The notes under the pieces: model-generated | What the model was told of the DNA's origin: nothing | The model's input: the letters and a program-made list of their open reading frames with translations, nothing else | The model's database searches: none | Part shown: positions 1 through 11,700 of the stretch, piece after piece | Position numbering within the stretch: position 1 is the stretch's first letter | How the letters are laid out: each line of letters begins with the position of its first letter | Program-made: the position numbers and the translations under genes | Assembly: GCA_036927565.1 (NCBI GenBank) | Contig: JAYESD010000002.1 | Location: forward strand, 77,933,735-77,997,734 | Source: Tuctoria greenei | Lineage: Eukaryota; Streptophyta; Magnoliopsida; Poales; Poaceae | DNA: 64,000 bases | Direction of reading: 5' to 3'

Positions 1-1127
1 AGAATAATCCTACAAATTGAAAAGAAAAGTACCGGCAAATGAAAGTTGTTTATTGATATAAAAATAAAAATAATTTGAGAATCTAATAGAACTGTTCTGG
101 TGATGATGCAATGAACGAATGAACACACAATAAATCCAATAGGATTCGGGAAGATTTTGATCCTTGATCCGTAGATGAGGTGTGTCACTTGTGTGTCCAG
201 CGATTGGGCGATCCTGTCTGAGATAAAGGGCTGGCAGACAATCAAGGACAAATGTATCATGTTTACAAGAAAATAAGGAAGCAACGGTTGAATATATTGA
301 TCGATTGGTGTTCTTGTGCGTAAATTGCAAGAGAGGATACCCTGGTGGGAAGCGGACTTCGGCCTCATGCTCGGGCCTACTTGGATTATTCTCGTATTTA
401 GGTCTGGTTGAACTGGAATTCTAGAAGAACTAGTACAACAACAGTTCATATTTTGAAGTATATTTGTATTTACATGAACCTCCCTGCATATGAGATCTCC
501 TGATATTTATGGCCCCGAATGGTGGCCCCTTAGACTGATCGCACCGGGCACCTGTAAACGCGCCGGGACTGTAAATTTGGAGGTCCAGCTTTTACAGGTC
601 ACCCGCACTCATGTCTTTAGCGTTGCCTTCAAAATGCCGTTTTGTACAGTCCACCTTCAAATATGGAGATTCTGACACACACCAAGAGAGGGAATCGGGA
701 GCCCGACGGTTGGTTTCGCGGGCTCCCGATTCGTGACGGGAACGACAGCGCAGTGGCGCTAGAAGAGGACGGTGCAGTGGGAGGGGCGGTGAGGCGCTGG
801 GATCTGCGACAAGGGCGGGCGTGGCGGCCATCGGGCGCTACAGGGCACCGCGGCGACGACGGAGCTGGAAGGGGCGTCACCGTCTCTCCCCACGCTGTCG
901 ATGCTAGCGCTGAGGGAGCGCCTGATCGCGTGTTGTCCGCCGCGTCGCCGGTCAAGACCGGCGCTCCAGCCAGCCAGCGATGAGCGAAGCGGCGGCGAGG
1001 GAGGACGCAACCACTGCCGAGAACGGCCGGCCGTGGCGACATGGCGATGACGGAGGACGACGGCGATGCCGGAGAGGTTGAGCATGGGGAGGAGCATGGC
1101 AGCAGGGCCACCGCTTTGACCTGGAGC
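1..1127. other. Intergenic, no supported gene
   Basis: No coding region can be supported here. The first 330 bases are AT-rich and hold an unrecognised reverse-strand open frame. A reverse-strand AATAAA (49-54) could be the polyadenylation signal of a gene lying mostly elsewhere, but nothing else supports that. From about 690 the DNA becomes very GC-rich and is open in several frames on both strands, which is expected from composition alone. Confidence 0.5.
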
Positions 1128-1575
1128 AGGGAGGGAAGCGGGGCGAGGGAGGGAAGCGGGGCGAGGGAGGATGCGGCGGCCGCACTGGCTCGGTCGCCGT
1201 GGGAGGGAGGGGGAGCGGCGAGCGAAGCGGCGGCGAGGGAGGACGTGCGCGTCGTTCGCACCGGCTCGGTCGCCGTGCGAGGGAGGGAAGCGGGGCGAGG
1301 GAGGACGCGGCGGCCGCACTGGCTCGGTCGCCGTGGGAGAGAGGGGGAGCGCCGAGCGAAGCAGCGGCGAGGGAGGACGCGGGGGCCGCACTGGCTCTGT
1401 CGCCGTGCGAGGGAGGGGGAGCTTCGGCGAGGGAGGGAAGCGGGGAGAGGGAGGAACGCGGCGGATGCACCGGCTCCGTCGCTGTGCGAGGGAGGGGGAG
1501 CTTCGGCGAGGGAGGCGGGGCGAGGGAGAACGCGGCGGCCGCACCGGCGCTGTCGTCGTGCGAGGGATCGGAGGG
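1128..1575. repeat. GC-rich minisatellite, about six 60-80 bp units
   Basis: Degenerate tandem repeat. Each unit begins near GCGAGGGAGGA, continues through a GGCCGCACTGGCTCGGTCGCCGT-like core and ends in a purine-rich GAGGGAGGGGGAGC segment. Units start at about 1157, 1236, 1296, 1368, 1428 and 1508 and vary by small insertions. The long open frames across this block on both strands translate to Arg/Ala/Ser/Pro-rich low-complexity protein and are a by-product of stop-poor GC-rich repeats. Confidence 0.8.
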
Positions 1576-3034
1576 GAAGCGGCAATGTTCGTCCGGGAAT
1601 GTTCCGGAAGGAGGGAGAGAGAGAGAATAAAAGGGGGAAATAAATAAAAGAAAAAAGAAAAATAGATGTTAATTGATATAGAGGTTTGATATAGAGGTGA
1701 ACGAGTGCAGACAATAAAACTGTAAAAAGAGAATATTTTAGAGGTGACTATAAAAGAGAGGAATATTCCTTTTAGAGGTGGATTTTAGAGGTGGATGAGT
1801 GCGATCAGGCTTAACCAATCGGCCCTGAACACCCCATCCCATCATAGTCGGTCTAACCCCCTGCAAACGTCGCAACAAAGTGCGACACGTAGCACAATAA
1901 TCCTCCGGCCTCCGTCAACGTCACACCCCTACTTCAAGGACAACGAGGTAGTTATTTTTCCTCTTCATTGAACACGACAGGATAACCGACACGGACGGCG
2001 TCGGTGCACCCGGCCGGGTTGGCATAAGTTGGCAGGGTGCTGGCTGCTGCTACCTGGCCCCCCGTGAGCTGTTGCGAAACATGGGGAGAGCCTTCGTCTG
2101 GCCAGGCACGCCCTTCATGTGCTCCACATGTGACCCTGCCTCCTCCATCCATCCGCCACTCCATTCCATGCTCCTCCTTTCGTGAGATCCGATCACGACT
2201 TTGCGAGGAAACTTACCGTCTTATTACGCCCTACTACTCCTGCCATGCTTGGTTAGATGCAAGGATATTGATAAGAAAAGGAAACTAAAGCTTCTTTTCC
2301 TGGATCCAAACTGTCTGTTTCTCTTCCCCTTCCTAGCTTCTCTAGATGGATGCAATCGAGTGAGGCGTGCTGTCGCAGTATGCATGGATCCATGACTGCC
2401 AGCCAGCCATACATGATGGGTCATGCGTGTAGGCGTGTATAAGCGAACTCTCTCAACTGTATTCCAAGACTTCTTGCGTGGGATAAACTGACGTTTCCAA
2501 ACAAGTCTCGGCAAAGCTTAACACGCCACCGCCGTCTACCGAGTTGCCGCAGTCAACTATTTAGGCTCTGTTTGGTTTGCGACAGCGACGACAACAACCT
2601 TACAACCAGAATGCAGCTCCTAGTTAGTGCGCAGGTACAAATTGTTGGTCAGGTCAACACGTCCGAGGTGGCAGCCGACACCTACGTATAACAAACTTAG
2701 CATTTCTTCTTGTTCGAAAGAACCAGAAAGATGGGCGGAACCGCCATAATGAATCACACAGCACAAATATAGTGTAGCTGTCAGACCTGGAACGTTCTGA
2801 TTGCCACCACCATGTGGTAGAAACTTATCAATACACTGATATCTGTCTGGGCAACTATATATAAGACAGTTAAAAGTACAATAACTAACAAAAAAGACAT
2901 ACTTTTTTTTTCTCTTGCTCACGTAATTAGAGGATGGTCAAGAATTTCTTTACAATGAGAAGAATGACTAACCAAAAAAATATAAAGACAGACATCTAAT
3001 ACACTGGTCCCTACAGAATAGAAATCAGTGGTCT
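1576..3034. other. Intergenic, includes probable 3' UTR of the GT61 gene
   Basis: No coding region is recognised. The part next to 3035 should hold the 3' untranslated region of the minus-strand GT61 gene, but no clear AATAAA is visible close to its stop. At about 2568 a GGCTCTGTTTGGTTT sequence resembles the end of grass Tourist-type miniature elements, but no inverted partner was found, so no element is called. Confidence 0.4.
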
Positions 3035-5579
3035 TTATTGGTTCAACTGGTCGAGGGCCTCCAGGAGTAAGTGCCTGAATCTCTTGCAGTCAAGCCTTAC
3101 ATTCTGCTTATCCATGAAGGTCTGCCTGACAATCTCGAACCCATTCCTGTGGAAAGCAAGCGGGTTTTTGAAGATCTCGTGATCCAAGGGGTATTGCTCT
3201 GTGAGGCTGCTTTCGTGTACACCGATGCTGTAATGCTTGTAACGCAGGCCCATTTGCTCTGCTGGGTTGCCGAAATCGATTCGGCATATCCCATCTATGG
3301 CACCCCAAGGTACGATTTGAATCAGTATGGCATTGTGTGGAAGGAACACGCAGTTTGTCAGCCCAGCACCATGGACACCCATCATCACATCGACGGTATT
3401 CACCACCTTAGCAAAATGGGCGACATTAGAGTTCACATTGGCCTCTTCAACCACCACCTCATAACCTATCTCCTCAGCCATTGCCACAATCTCATTCAGA
3501 TTGAGGAACATCCTTGTCTTCTGCCTGGAGATAATGAGCAGTCTCGGCTTGGCCTTGGGGATCTCACCAAGCGCACTCACTACATCCCTAGGCAATGAGT
3601 AGGTCCTGCGCATGAACCTGTTGAAGTCCACCATTGTGTAATTGTGTGGAGCCTTTAGCGGGTCAATTGTGAACTCCATGTAAGCATGAAGGCCAACAAT
3701 GGCATGCTTGAAGCAATGTACTTGGTCATCCTTGTTGAAATCAATCAAGGGGTACTTAGTTAGCTTCTCAAACACCACAGCATACTTCCTTGTCCACCAA
3801 ATAGCCATGTCAGTGATTAGGAACTGAACCTCACCGTTGAACTCACTTGCAGTTGTGAAAAGTGGCACAAGCACATCAGTGAAATCATGGAATAAATTTC
3901 CGGTGTACCCGGTCACGGAAAATATCACTGCAGGTACATCATGGTACTTGGTACACTCGGGTGCCACTTTGCTGGACTTCACCGTCAGCTCTCTAAGTTT
4001 GCCAAGGCACAATTCATCACCTTTGCGAGGGTAAGGCTTAATTTTCCATTGCTCATTTCTCTTTGAACTGGCAGGTTCCATGTACATGATTGAGCTGGCA
4101 TTGGGGTGTACCCTAATGTTGCCTCGCATCTCACAGACATTTGCTCTGAAATTTGAGAAATCACACAGCGGTTTGTCCCACTGCAGAGTATCGACAGCTG
4201 CACAAGGGATAATCGTCATTGTAACAGAGATATCAAAGATGATAAATTATCTTGTTATGAATTTGCAAAACATTTGTCACAACCAATTTTAAGGGTTACT
4301 CAATCCTCGTGGTATAAAGTGATTCTACAAACTGTGCAACTAAGTTCATAAATGGTAAATTGGTCTCCTGTCAAATCATTTTCTTTTTTAATCTGAACTC
4401 TGAAGTACTAACCTGATTGTTGAGATCCCTCCTTGGCACTGCTCTGCTCAACGTCCGTTTTGCCATCTGCAACAACACCATCAGGACCACAAAACCAACC
4501 AGGAACCATTAATAAGACCAAAACGGTCATAGCTCTCCAGATCAAGAAACGCAACAAATGCATTGCAAAGATGAAATAAATAGAAACATCTCATCAGCGT
4601 ATCCTACCTTCCTGCTTGCCATTGTCATTGTCCTCAGTGGCATCGTGGATGGTATAATTGGAAACAGTTGGGAGGGTCACCTTATGTTTATGCTCTTGGC
4701 GTCCCTCATCCTCGTTGCCTTTCCTCCCCTCGTCTCCCCCACCTACAAATGCACAAGATGCCACCACCAAAGGTTCACAGGTAAAGCAGGCATCAATCTC
4801 ACTGAAAGCGCCCAAATCTATCGCGATCTTAGGCCCGTGAATCGAATCCGAGCTGAACGAGCTGGGCGGGCGTCCAAGGCCGAGCTGGACACAGTAAATA
4901 TTGACGGATCCGAAGGCGACGGCTCACCTAACAGCTGAGATGCGGTGGCCTCCTCCTCCTCCCGCTTGCCCTGCTCGGGCTCGCTAGTGAGCGCATGCTG
5001 CTCCTCCACAGTACTGGTCCCTGTCGTAACGAGATGGGTCAGTACCGTGACATCTAAATCGAAGAATTCCGAGATTACCAAGTGCGCCAATTAACAATAT
5101 TAGCTGACTGGGAGAAGGAGCTAATTAAGTAATAAAAAAAGCTTTCACCTTTGGCGTTGGCTTCCTCGCCGGCGGCGCCTTCGCCATCCACCACCTTGGG
5201 ATCCTCAGCCGCAGCGGCAGCGAGAGTGTCGGCGGATCTCCGGGACGCAGCGTCGTCGTCGTCGATCCGCTGACGGATCAGGAGCGACCGCGGTGCCTGG
5301 TCCACCGACAGCCTGCCGTTCACTGCAACGAGACAGCGCACGCCGCTCCGGTCAGCACCGCCCGTCTAATAACTGACTCTAGATGGAGAAAGTAGCCGAG
5401 AAGAGAGGAAGGGAAATACTATCGGTGCGCGTACTGTTGAATAGGAGCGCGTCGGGTCTGGCGACAACGACGAAGGTGAGGGTGACGAGGAAGAAGCCGA
5501 CGACGAGGACGAGCAAGCGCAGGCGGCGCGACTCCTGCCGCAGGCTCCGCACCAGCTTGGCGCGCTCCACCGCCTTCAT
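3035..5579 (-). CDS. Glycosyltransferase family 61, xylan arabinosyltransferase (XAT) clade, six exons
   Basis: Predicted Golgi type II membrane glycosyltransferase. GT61 enzymes of this grass clade add arabinosyl or related side chains to the xylan backbone of the cell wall. Exons on the minus strand: 5579-5435, 5322-5149, 5020-4928, 4742-4608, 4466-4413 and 4197-3035. Every intron is GT-AG and all junctions are phase 1. Total 1764 nt, 587 aa, a normal length for the family. Residues 1-19 are basic, about 20-40 form one membrane helix, then an acidic variable stem runs to about residue 150. A KVTLPTVSNYTIHD segment ends the stem and is typical of this clade. The catalytic GT61 domain lies mainly in exon 6, with FHDFTDVLVPL near 303-313 and GVHGAGLTN at 474-482. 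The ATG at 5579 is the first in-frame ATG. No disruption is seen. Exact acceptor specificity cannot be read from sequence. Confidence 0.93.
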
Positions 5580-5654
5580 CTCCTCCTCTCCTCGGCTCGC
5601 ACCCAACCAAGCTGCTGCTGCTGCTACCAAAGTAATAACTCGCTGGGAGAAGGG

Positions 5655-5690
5655 TCAGTGTGGATGCGAGAGCAGCAGCAGGAGGAGCAT
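5655..5690 (-). promoter_or_regulatory. Possible upstream ORF in the GT61 5' leader
   Basis: An ATG at 5690 opens an 11-codon frame (MLLLLLLSHPH) that ends at a TGA (5657-5655), 75 nt before the GT61 start codon and in a different frame. If the mRNA starts upstream of it, this leucine-rich uORF could lower translation of the main frame. The transcription start is not known, so the uORF is a sequence observation only. Confidence 0.4.
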
Positions 5691-5863
5691 CCGAGTGCCT
5701 TATTTGACCACGGATGCGGCGAGGTGGGAAGGGGCAGCGGAGTTTAGGCGGCCGGTCGCTCACTTCACTGATGCGGCCGCACTGCCGCACTGCTCTCTCT
5801 TTGTCTATCGTCTCGTCGGCTTGCCTTCCAGTAGTCCGTGCGTGTTTTTAGGAAGAAAAAAAT

Positions 5864-6752
5864 GGGCACGTTTAGATTTCAGGTGACTGAAACGTGAGTA
5901 CCAAATAATTAGTAGCTAATTACTATTATTAGCATCTAATTCTTGTAATTAATTATGACTTTTAATTTTATAGGTTAATCAATCACAAGATTATTCTATT
6001 GAATTATTTTACAACTAACATAATTTTTACAAGAAAAATATTAACAAATAAAAAAATTAAGCATTAATCTTCTTCATCATGCACAGAGGGCTGAAAAATT
6101 GCTTAGAAGTGTAGAATACAGATAACGGAAATACTCTTATCCGGTGTCTGAAAATAAGGCAACTCTCAGGCGCCCATTGATCCTTGCTTTGAGATTTGTG
6201 CGGTTAAACTTATCTGCTCCTATCCTTCTTCAACCTTCTCCCGACTCCTATTCTGACAGCGGTAGCGCCCGACTCCATCGGACAGGCTGCGCCAGCCGAC
6301 TCCATCCCGGTGGTGGCGGCCCGGTGTGAAGCAAGACGGCGGCGACTCGGAGAACGATGGCACAACCCAGCGCAAATCCCGGTGGCGCGGCCTGGCGCAA
6401 ATCGTGATGGCGAGGCCCGATATAGATCGCGGCGGCGAGCATGACGCGGATCCGACGGGGCAGCGAGGCGAGGCGAGAGCAGTGGTGATGGTGGTCGCGC
6501 TGGCAGCGGCCGCCATCGCCGGGAAGAAGAATGTAAGATTTGTTTATCTATTAATTGTTAATGTATAATTGTTAATCTGTAGGGTTATGTTAGTTACAAA
6601 ATAATCAAACAAAATTTTGTGATTGATTAACCTATGGAATTAAGAGTTAATGCTTAATTACAAAATTAGTGGTTAATAATTGTAATTACTTACTAATGTC
6701 TCGATGCTTGAAATTTTTTAAAATTTCAGACACCTGACAAATAAACAAACCC
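5864..6752. mobile_element. Terminal-inverted-repeat DNA transposon (889 bp), non-coding
   Basis: Two AT-rich arms, 5864-6024 and 6585-6752, are imperfect inverted repeats of about 165 bp. The outer ends read GGGCACGTTTAGATTTCAGGTG and, on the reverse strand, GGGTTTGTTTATTTGTCAGGTG. The inner ends share TAGGTTAATCAATCACAA and AACTAACATAA. The centre (about 6170-6530) is GC-rich and shows no recognisable protein. Long arms around a GC-rich core suggest a non-autonomous DNA transposon, possibly MULE-type with captured sequence, but no convincing target-site duplication was found, so the superfamily is left open. It lies within 300 bp of the GT61 start codon. Confidence 0.7.
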
Positions 6753-7264
6753 TATAGATAACGGTTTAGGGGAAACAAGTGTGAATATAGCCTAACTAGT
6801 CTTGCATCTCAGTGCCTATTTCTACTGTGTTCTCTTATCAATCTAAAGTAATTGTCACACCAGTGCGTGATTTTGGGATATGTTTTAATTTTGACAGTGC
6901 GTTAAAAGCATGAGTTATGAAGTGTTTGAAGATTGGTCACATGTGACCAAAATTGACGATGATGCACATGACTGGCGGTGCATCAAGAATTTTTTCCGTG
7001 CGGCGTGAAACGGAGTTGGGCCTAAGGTTTACCGTACCAGAGATAACCGTACTTTTTTAGTTGCGCAAAGTATGCTCTTACCGCGAGAAAGCACATCCAA
7101 AGCATGACAAATTAGGCAGCAGAATAAATCGAGACATAGATCTTGAGATAACGATTTAATATGATTTTAGGGGAGATTCCTGATTGACAGTTTTGCTGAG
7201 AAGGGGGCCCAAACGAACAAGTTGTTTTACCAAATAATACTCTAAAAGGCACAACTTGTGGAGC
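6753..7264. other. Intergenic gap, nothing recognised
   Basis: About 500 bp between the inverted-repeat element and the young Copia element. No coding region, repeat or RNA gene is seen. The last five bases (7260-7264, GGAGC) are one copy of the Copia target-site duplication. Confidence 0.6.
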
Positions 7265-7771
7265 TGTTAGGAAATCAGCGGAAAGCTACTCTAGCAACTC
7301 TACCGCATCACTCAGGAAACATGCGAGTACAGCGGTCATGGATCGTTACCACTAGATGCGCAGCGCAGCGGAACGTTGATGCGCGTCAGTGTAAGGGAAG
7401 TAGACGATCTCGTTCGTCTTCTCCTCGTCCTCGTCACAGCAGCAGGTAGACGATCACGATCGTCGTAGCCGATCAGCGCAGCAGTAGCAGCAACGCCTCC
7501 ACGGAGTCCACACGTACGGAGAGAAACGCCGTGCACCGGTGTGCTAGCACCGCGTGCGCGGTAAGGGTCTCGGCGTGAGGCCTGCGAGGGGTGGCGGCTA
7601 GAGCTGTCACGTGGTGGGATGATTAGCCCCTAACCCTACCTCTCATATTTATAGGCGTACTAATGGGCTTTTAGGTCGCAGGCCCATTAGTACCCTAATT
7701 GCTTATGGATCAAATATCCAATAGGCCTGAACCCGAATTGTTATGATTGCCTCTTGGGCACATCACCAACA
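7265..7771 (-). repeat. 3' LTR of the young Copia element
   Basis: Long terminal repeat of 507 bp, TGTTGGTGATG to CCTAACA on the minus strand. It differs from the other LTR at two positions only. Confidence 0.95.
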
Positions 7772-7782
7772 ATCTCCCACTT
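7772..7782 (-). other. Polypurine tract of the young Copia element
   Basis: On the minus strand AAGTGGGAGAT lies directly before the 3' LTR, the expected site for priming of plus-strand DNA synthesis. Confidence 0.85.
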
Positions 7783-8715
7783 GCACTAGAGACAATCATC
7801 TAGCCAAGATTTTCGATATTCCAACTCCTTAAGTGTGTGACCCGTTAGGTTCATGAGCAGTCGGTTGTGAATGGAAACCATTTCCAACCACAAGTCAGTA
7901 GAGGTACCTAGCAGGACATACTGACTCCCGACTGTACATAAAGATCATATCGGCCGAACCTAGATACATTCAACATGCTAATCCCTTTGCCTCACGATAC
8001 CAGTCAAGCTCAAGGCGAGATGCGTGCCATCCTTGTGATAGCTCGACCATTCACTCGATCAAATAGTGGATTCATTCCGTGACTAACTTTTAGTCACTGT
8101 GATTAACCTTTAATCATCTTGGCATGGCCATGCACTTTCAAATCCAACTATCTCGAGGGGCCCATAGATATCTCTCCTGTTATTTAGGAGGGGCAAATCC
8201 CATCTTGATCCGCGCACATCACATTCTATGTTTCATTATATACCCGAAGACTACTTTTATGACTACCCAGTTACGGAGTAGCGTTTGGTAGTCTCAAAGT
8301 ACACAACTATGCATAGTGAGAAACAATGGCGATCTCAGGTCTAAGGATCTAGCAGGTGTATCACTCAAGACCAACTGATGGCACATATGGAAATAACAAT
8401 CCCAGCAGTGTCTTGGAGTGGGTCAATCCAACACCATGTTCACTAACATGTGTTCACATTATTAATTTGATATCTCTATATCTATGATCCGTGAAACGTG
8501 ATCATCAATTAATACATGTGCTAGTCTGTATGCAATCATTATCTCATATAATGATATAGACTAGGGATCATCTAGAGTAACATTACTTTTAACAAAGAGT
8601 TTCACGAACAAGTCACATACTTGATGATCAATGTAGATAATGATTACTCATATAACAATTTATTTAATAGTACATAAACATAGCTGTGACACAAGTCTCC
8701 CACTACACATTATGA
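7783..8715 (-). other. 3' non-coding region of the young Copia element
   Basis: About 930 bp between the gag-pol stop codon and the polypurine tract. No further coding region, such as an envelope-like frame, is seen. Confidence 0.7.
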
Positions 8716-11700
8716 TCACTGATGTAAGTATCTAATACCCATAGATCTCGTGTGTGCCTCATGCTTTGATTGTGGAAGAGGCTTTGTCAACGGATCTGCA
8801 ATATTCAAATCCGTGTGCACCTTGCATATCTTCACATCACCTCGGTCGATGATCTCTCGAATGAGGTGATAGCGTCGTAGTATGTGTTTGGATCGTTTGT
8901 GTGATCTAGGCTCCTTTGCCTGTGCGATGGCTCCACTATTGTCACAGTAGAGATCCACAGGACTGGACGCGCTAGGAACAACACCCAACTCAGAAACAAA
9001 TTTTCTGATCCAAACAGCCTCCTTTGCAGCTTCAGAAGCTGCAATATACTCTGCCTCTGTGGTTGAATCTGCTACTGTATCTTGCTTGGAACTTTTCCAG
9101 CTCACTGCCCCTCCATTGAGGCAGAATACAAAACCGGATTGCGATCTAGAATCATCCTTATCAGTTTGGAAGCTGGCATCAGTGTAACCTTTTACAACCA
9201 GCTCTTCTTCACCTCCAAACACTAAGAATGCATCCTTAGTTCTTCTTAAGTACTTAAGGATGTTTTTGACAACGGTCCAATGAGCCTCACCAAAATCTGA
9301 TTGATATCTACTCGTGATACTTAGAGCATAAGATACATCTGGGCGTGTACATAGCATGGCATACATGATGGATCCAATAGCCGAAGCATAAGGAATCGCT
9401 CTCATCCTCTTTTGCTCATCAGGTGTCGAAGGACACTGACTCTTGCTTAGAGTAATGCCATGTGACATTGGCAAGAAACCTTTCTTGGAATCTTGCATAT
9501 TGAACCGATTCAATATCTTGTCAATATATGTATCTTGACTTAATCCAATTAGCCTTTTAGATCTATCTCTATAGATCTTTATGCCCAAAATATACGTTGC
9601 CTCTCCTAAATCCTTCATTGAGAAACTTTTTCTTAATGAGGATTTAACATCATCAAGCATTGAAATGTCATTTCCGATCAATAATATGTCATCTACATAT
9701 AGGACCAGAAATACATGTGTGCTCCCACTAAACTTCTTGTAAATACAAGGTTCTTCTACGTTCTTGATGAAACCAAACCCTTTGATTACTTCATCAAAAC
9801 GCAGATTCCAACTCCGAGATGCTTGCTTCAGTCCATAGATGGACTTTTGAAGCTTGCATATTTTACTAGCATTTTTAGGATCGACAAAACCCTCAGGTTG
9901 TGTCATGTACACATCCTCAGTCAGACTTCCATTAAGAAAGGCTGTTTTGACATCCATTTGCCATATTTCATAATCAAAATATGCAGCAATTGCTAGAAGA
10001 ATCCGAACAGACTTAAGCATTGCAACGGGTGAGAAAGTTTCATCATAATCAACACCTTGAATTTGTTTGAAACCTTTCGCTACCAATCGCGCTTTATAGA
10101 TGTGAACATTTCCATCCATATCAGTCTTTTTCTTGAAAATCCATCTACAATCGATAGGTCTCACACCTTCGATTGGATCAACCAAGTTCCGAACTTGATT
10201 TTCATGCATGGATTCAATTTCAGATTTCATGGCTCCAAGCCACTTCTCAGAGTCGGGTCCCATCATTGCTTCAGTATAGGTCGTGGGCTCATTATTGTCT
10301 AACAATACCATGTCATGCTGCTCCGTGGTTAGAAGCGTTAACTTTTCAGTCGCACGACGTACCCTCGTAGACCTTCGTGGGGCTGGTGTTTCATCAACTG
10401 GTTGCACAACATCTTGTACATCCTGTATAGGATCGGTGGGTGTTGAAACATTTTCAGGTATTTCTTGAATTTCTTCAAGATGCACCTTGCTCCCACTAAC
10501 TCCTTTTGAGAGAAACTCTTTCTCCAAGAAAACACCATTGCGAGCGGTAAACACTTTACCCTCTGCTTTATTATAAAAATAATACCCTTTGGTTTCCCTA
10601 GGATATCCCACAAAGAAGCATTTGTCTGATTTTGGAGTGAGTTTGTCTGACGTCAAACGTTTGACATAAACATCACATCCCCAAACTTTGAGGAAAGACA
10701 ATCCGGGACGTTTCCCGGTCCACATCTCATATGGTGTCTTCTCAACAGACTTAGTTGGGACTCTGTTTAGTGTAAACGCAGCAGTTTCAAGAGCATAACC
10801 CCAAAAGGATAGTGGAAGATCTGCTTGGCTCATCATCGACCTAACCATGTCCAACAAGGTTCGGTTCCTCCGCTCGGACACCCCATTCCATTGAGGCGTT
10901 CCAGGTGGAGTCAATTGTGGAACAATTCCACATTGTTTCAAATGATCATAAAATTCATGGCTCAAATATTCACCCCCACGATCAGATCGTAGAAATTTGA
11001 TTGTCTTGCCCAATTGATTCTGTACTTCATTCTGAAATTCTTTGAACTTTTCAAAGGATTCAGACTTGTGCCTCATTAGGTAGACATAACCATATCTACT
11101 AAAGTCATCGGTAAATGTGATGAAGTACTGAAAACCACCTCTGGCAATTGAACTCATTGGTCCACATACATCTGTGTGTATAAGTCCCAACAAGTCAGTC
11201 GCCCTCTCACTTTGACCAGTGAAGGGTGCTTTGGTCATCTTCCCAAACAAACAAGATTCGCATGTTTCAAGTGATTCAAAATCAAATGAGCTTAGTAAAC
11301 CATCTTTATGGAGTTTTTCAATGCGTTTCTCATTTATATGACCTAAGCGACAATGCCAAATAAAAGTGGGACTTAGATCATTATGACGAGCCCTTTTGGT
11401 ATTAATGTTACAAACAGTTTTATCCTCAAGATCAAGAACATATAATCCATTCACCAATGTACATTGAGCATAGAAAATATTATTGTAATAAATAGAACAA
11501 CATTTGTTCTTTATTACAATCTCATAACCATCAACTTCTTCTAAACACGAAGAAGAGATAATATTCTTACTCAAAGTAGGAATGCAATAACAATTATTCA
11601 ATTCCAAAACTAATCCTGAGGGTAATGACAAGTGGTAAGTTCCGACAGCTATGACCGCAACCTTTGCTCCATTGCCAACACGAACATCCAACTCGCCTTT

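Noticed and set aside
10..330. Reverse-strand open frame of 106 codons
   Set aside because: No recognisable motif, AT-rich composition and no splice or start context; chance cannot be excluded.
629..1714. Long reverse-strand open frame of 361 codons and overlapping long frames on both strands
   Set aside because: They lie on a GC-rich minisatellite, translate to Arg/Ser/Pro low-complexity sequence and are open in five or more frames at once.
535..1808. Inverted match CTGATCGCAC at 535-544 and 1799-1808 as possible transposon ends
   Set aside because: Only ten bases match clearly, the sequence beyond diverges and no target duplication was found.
2568..2600. Tourist-like GGCTCTGTTTGGTTT end
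   Set aside because: No inverted partner within several hundred bases, so no miniature element can be bounded.
4558..4938. Plus-strand open frame of 126 codons
   Set aside because: It lies antisense over exons 3 and 4 and introns of the GT61 gene, whose phase-consistent splice sites explain the region.
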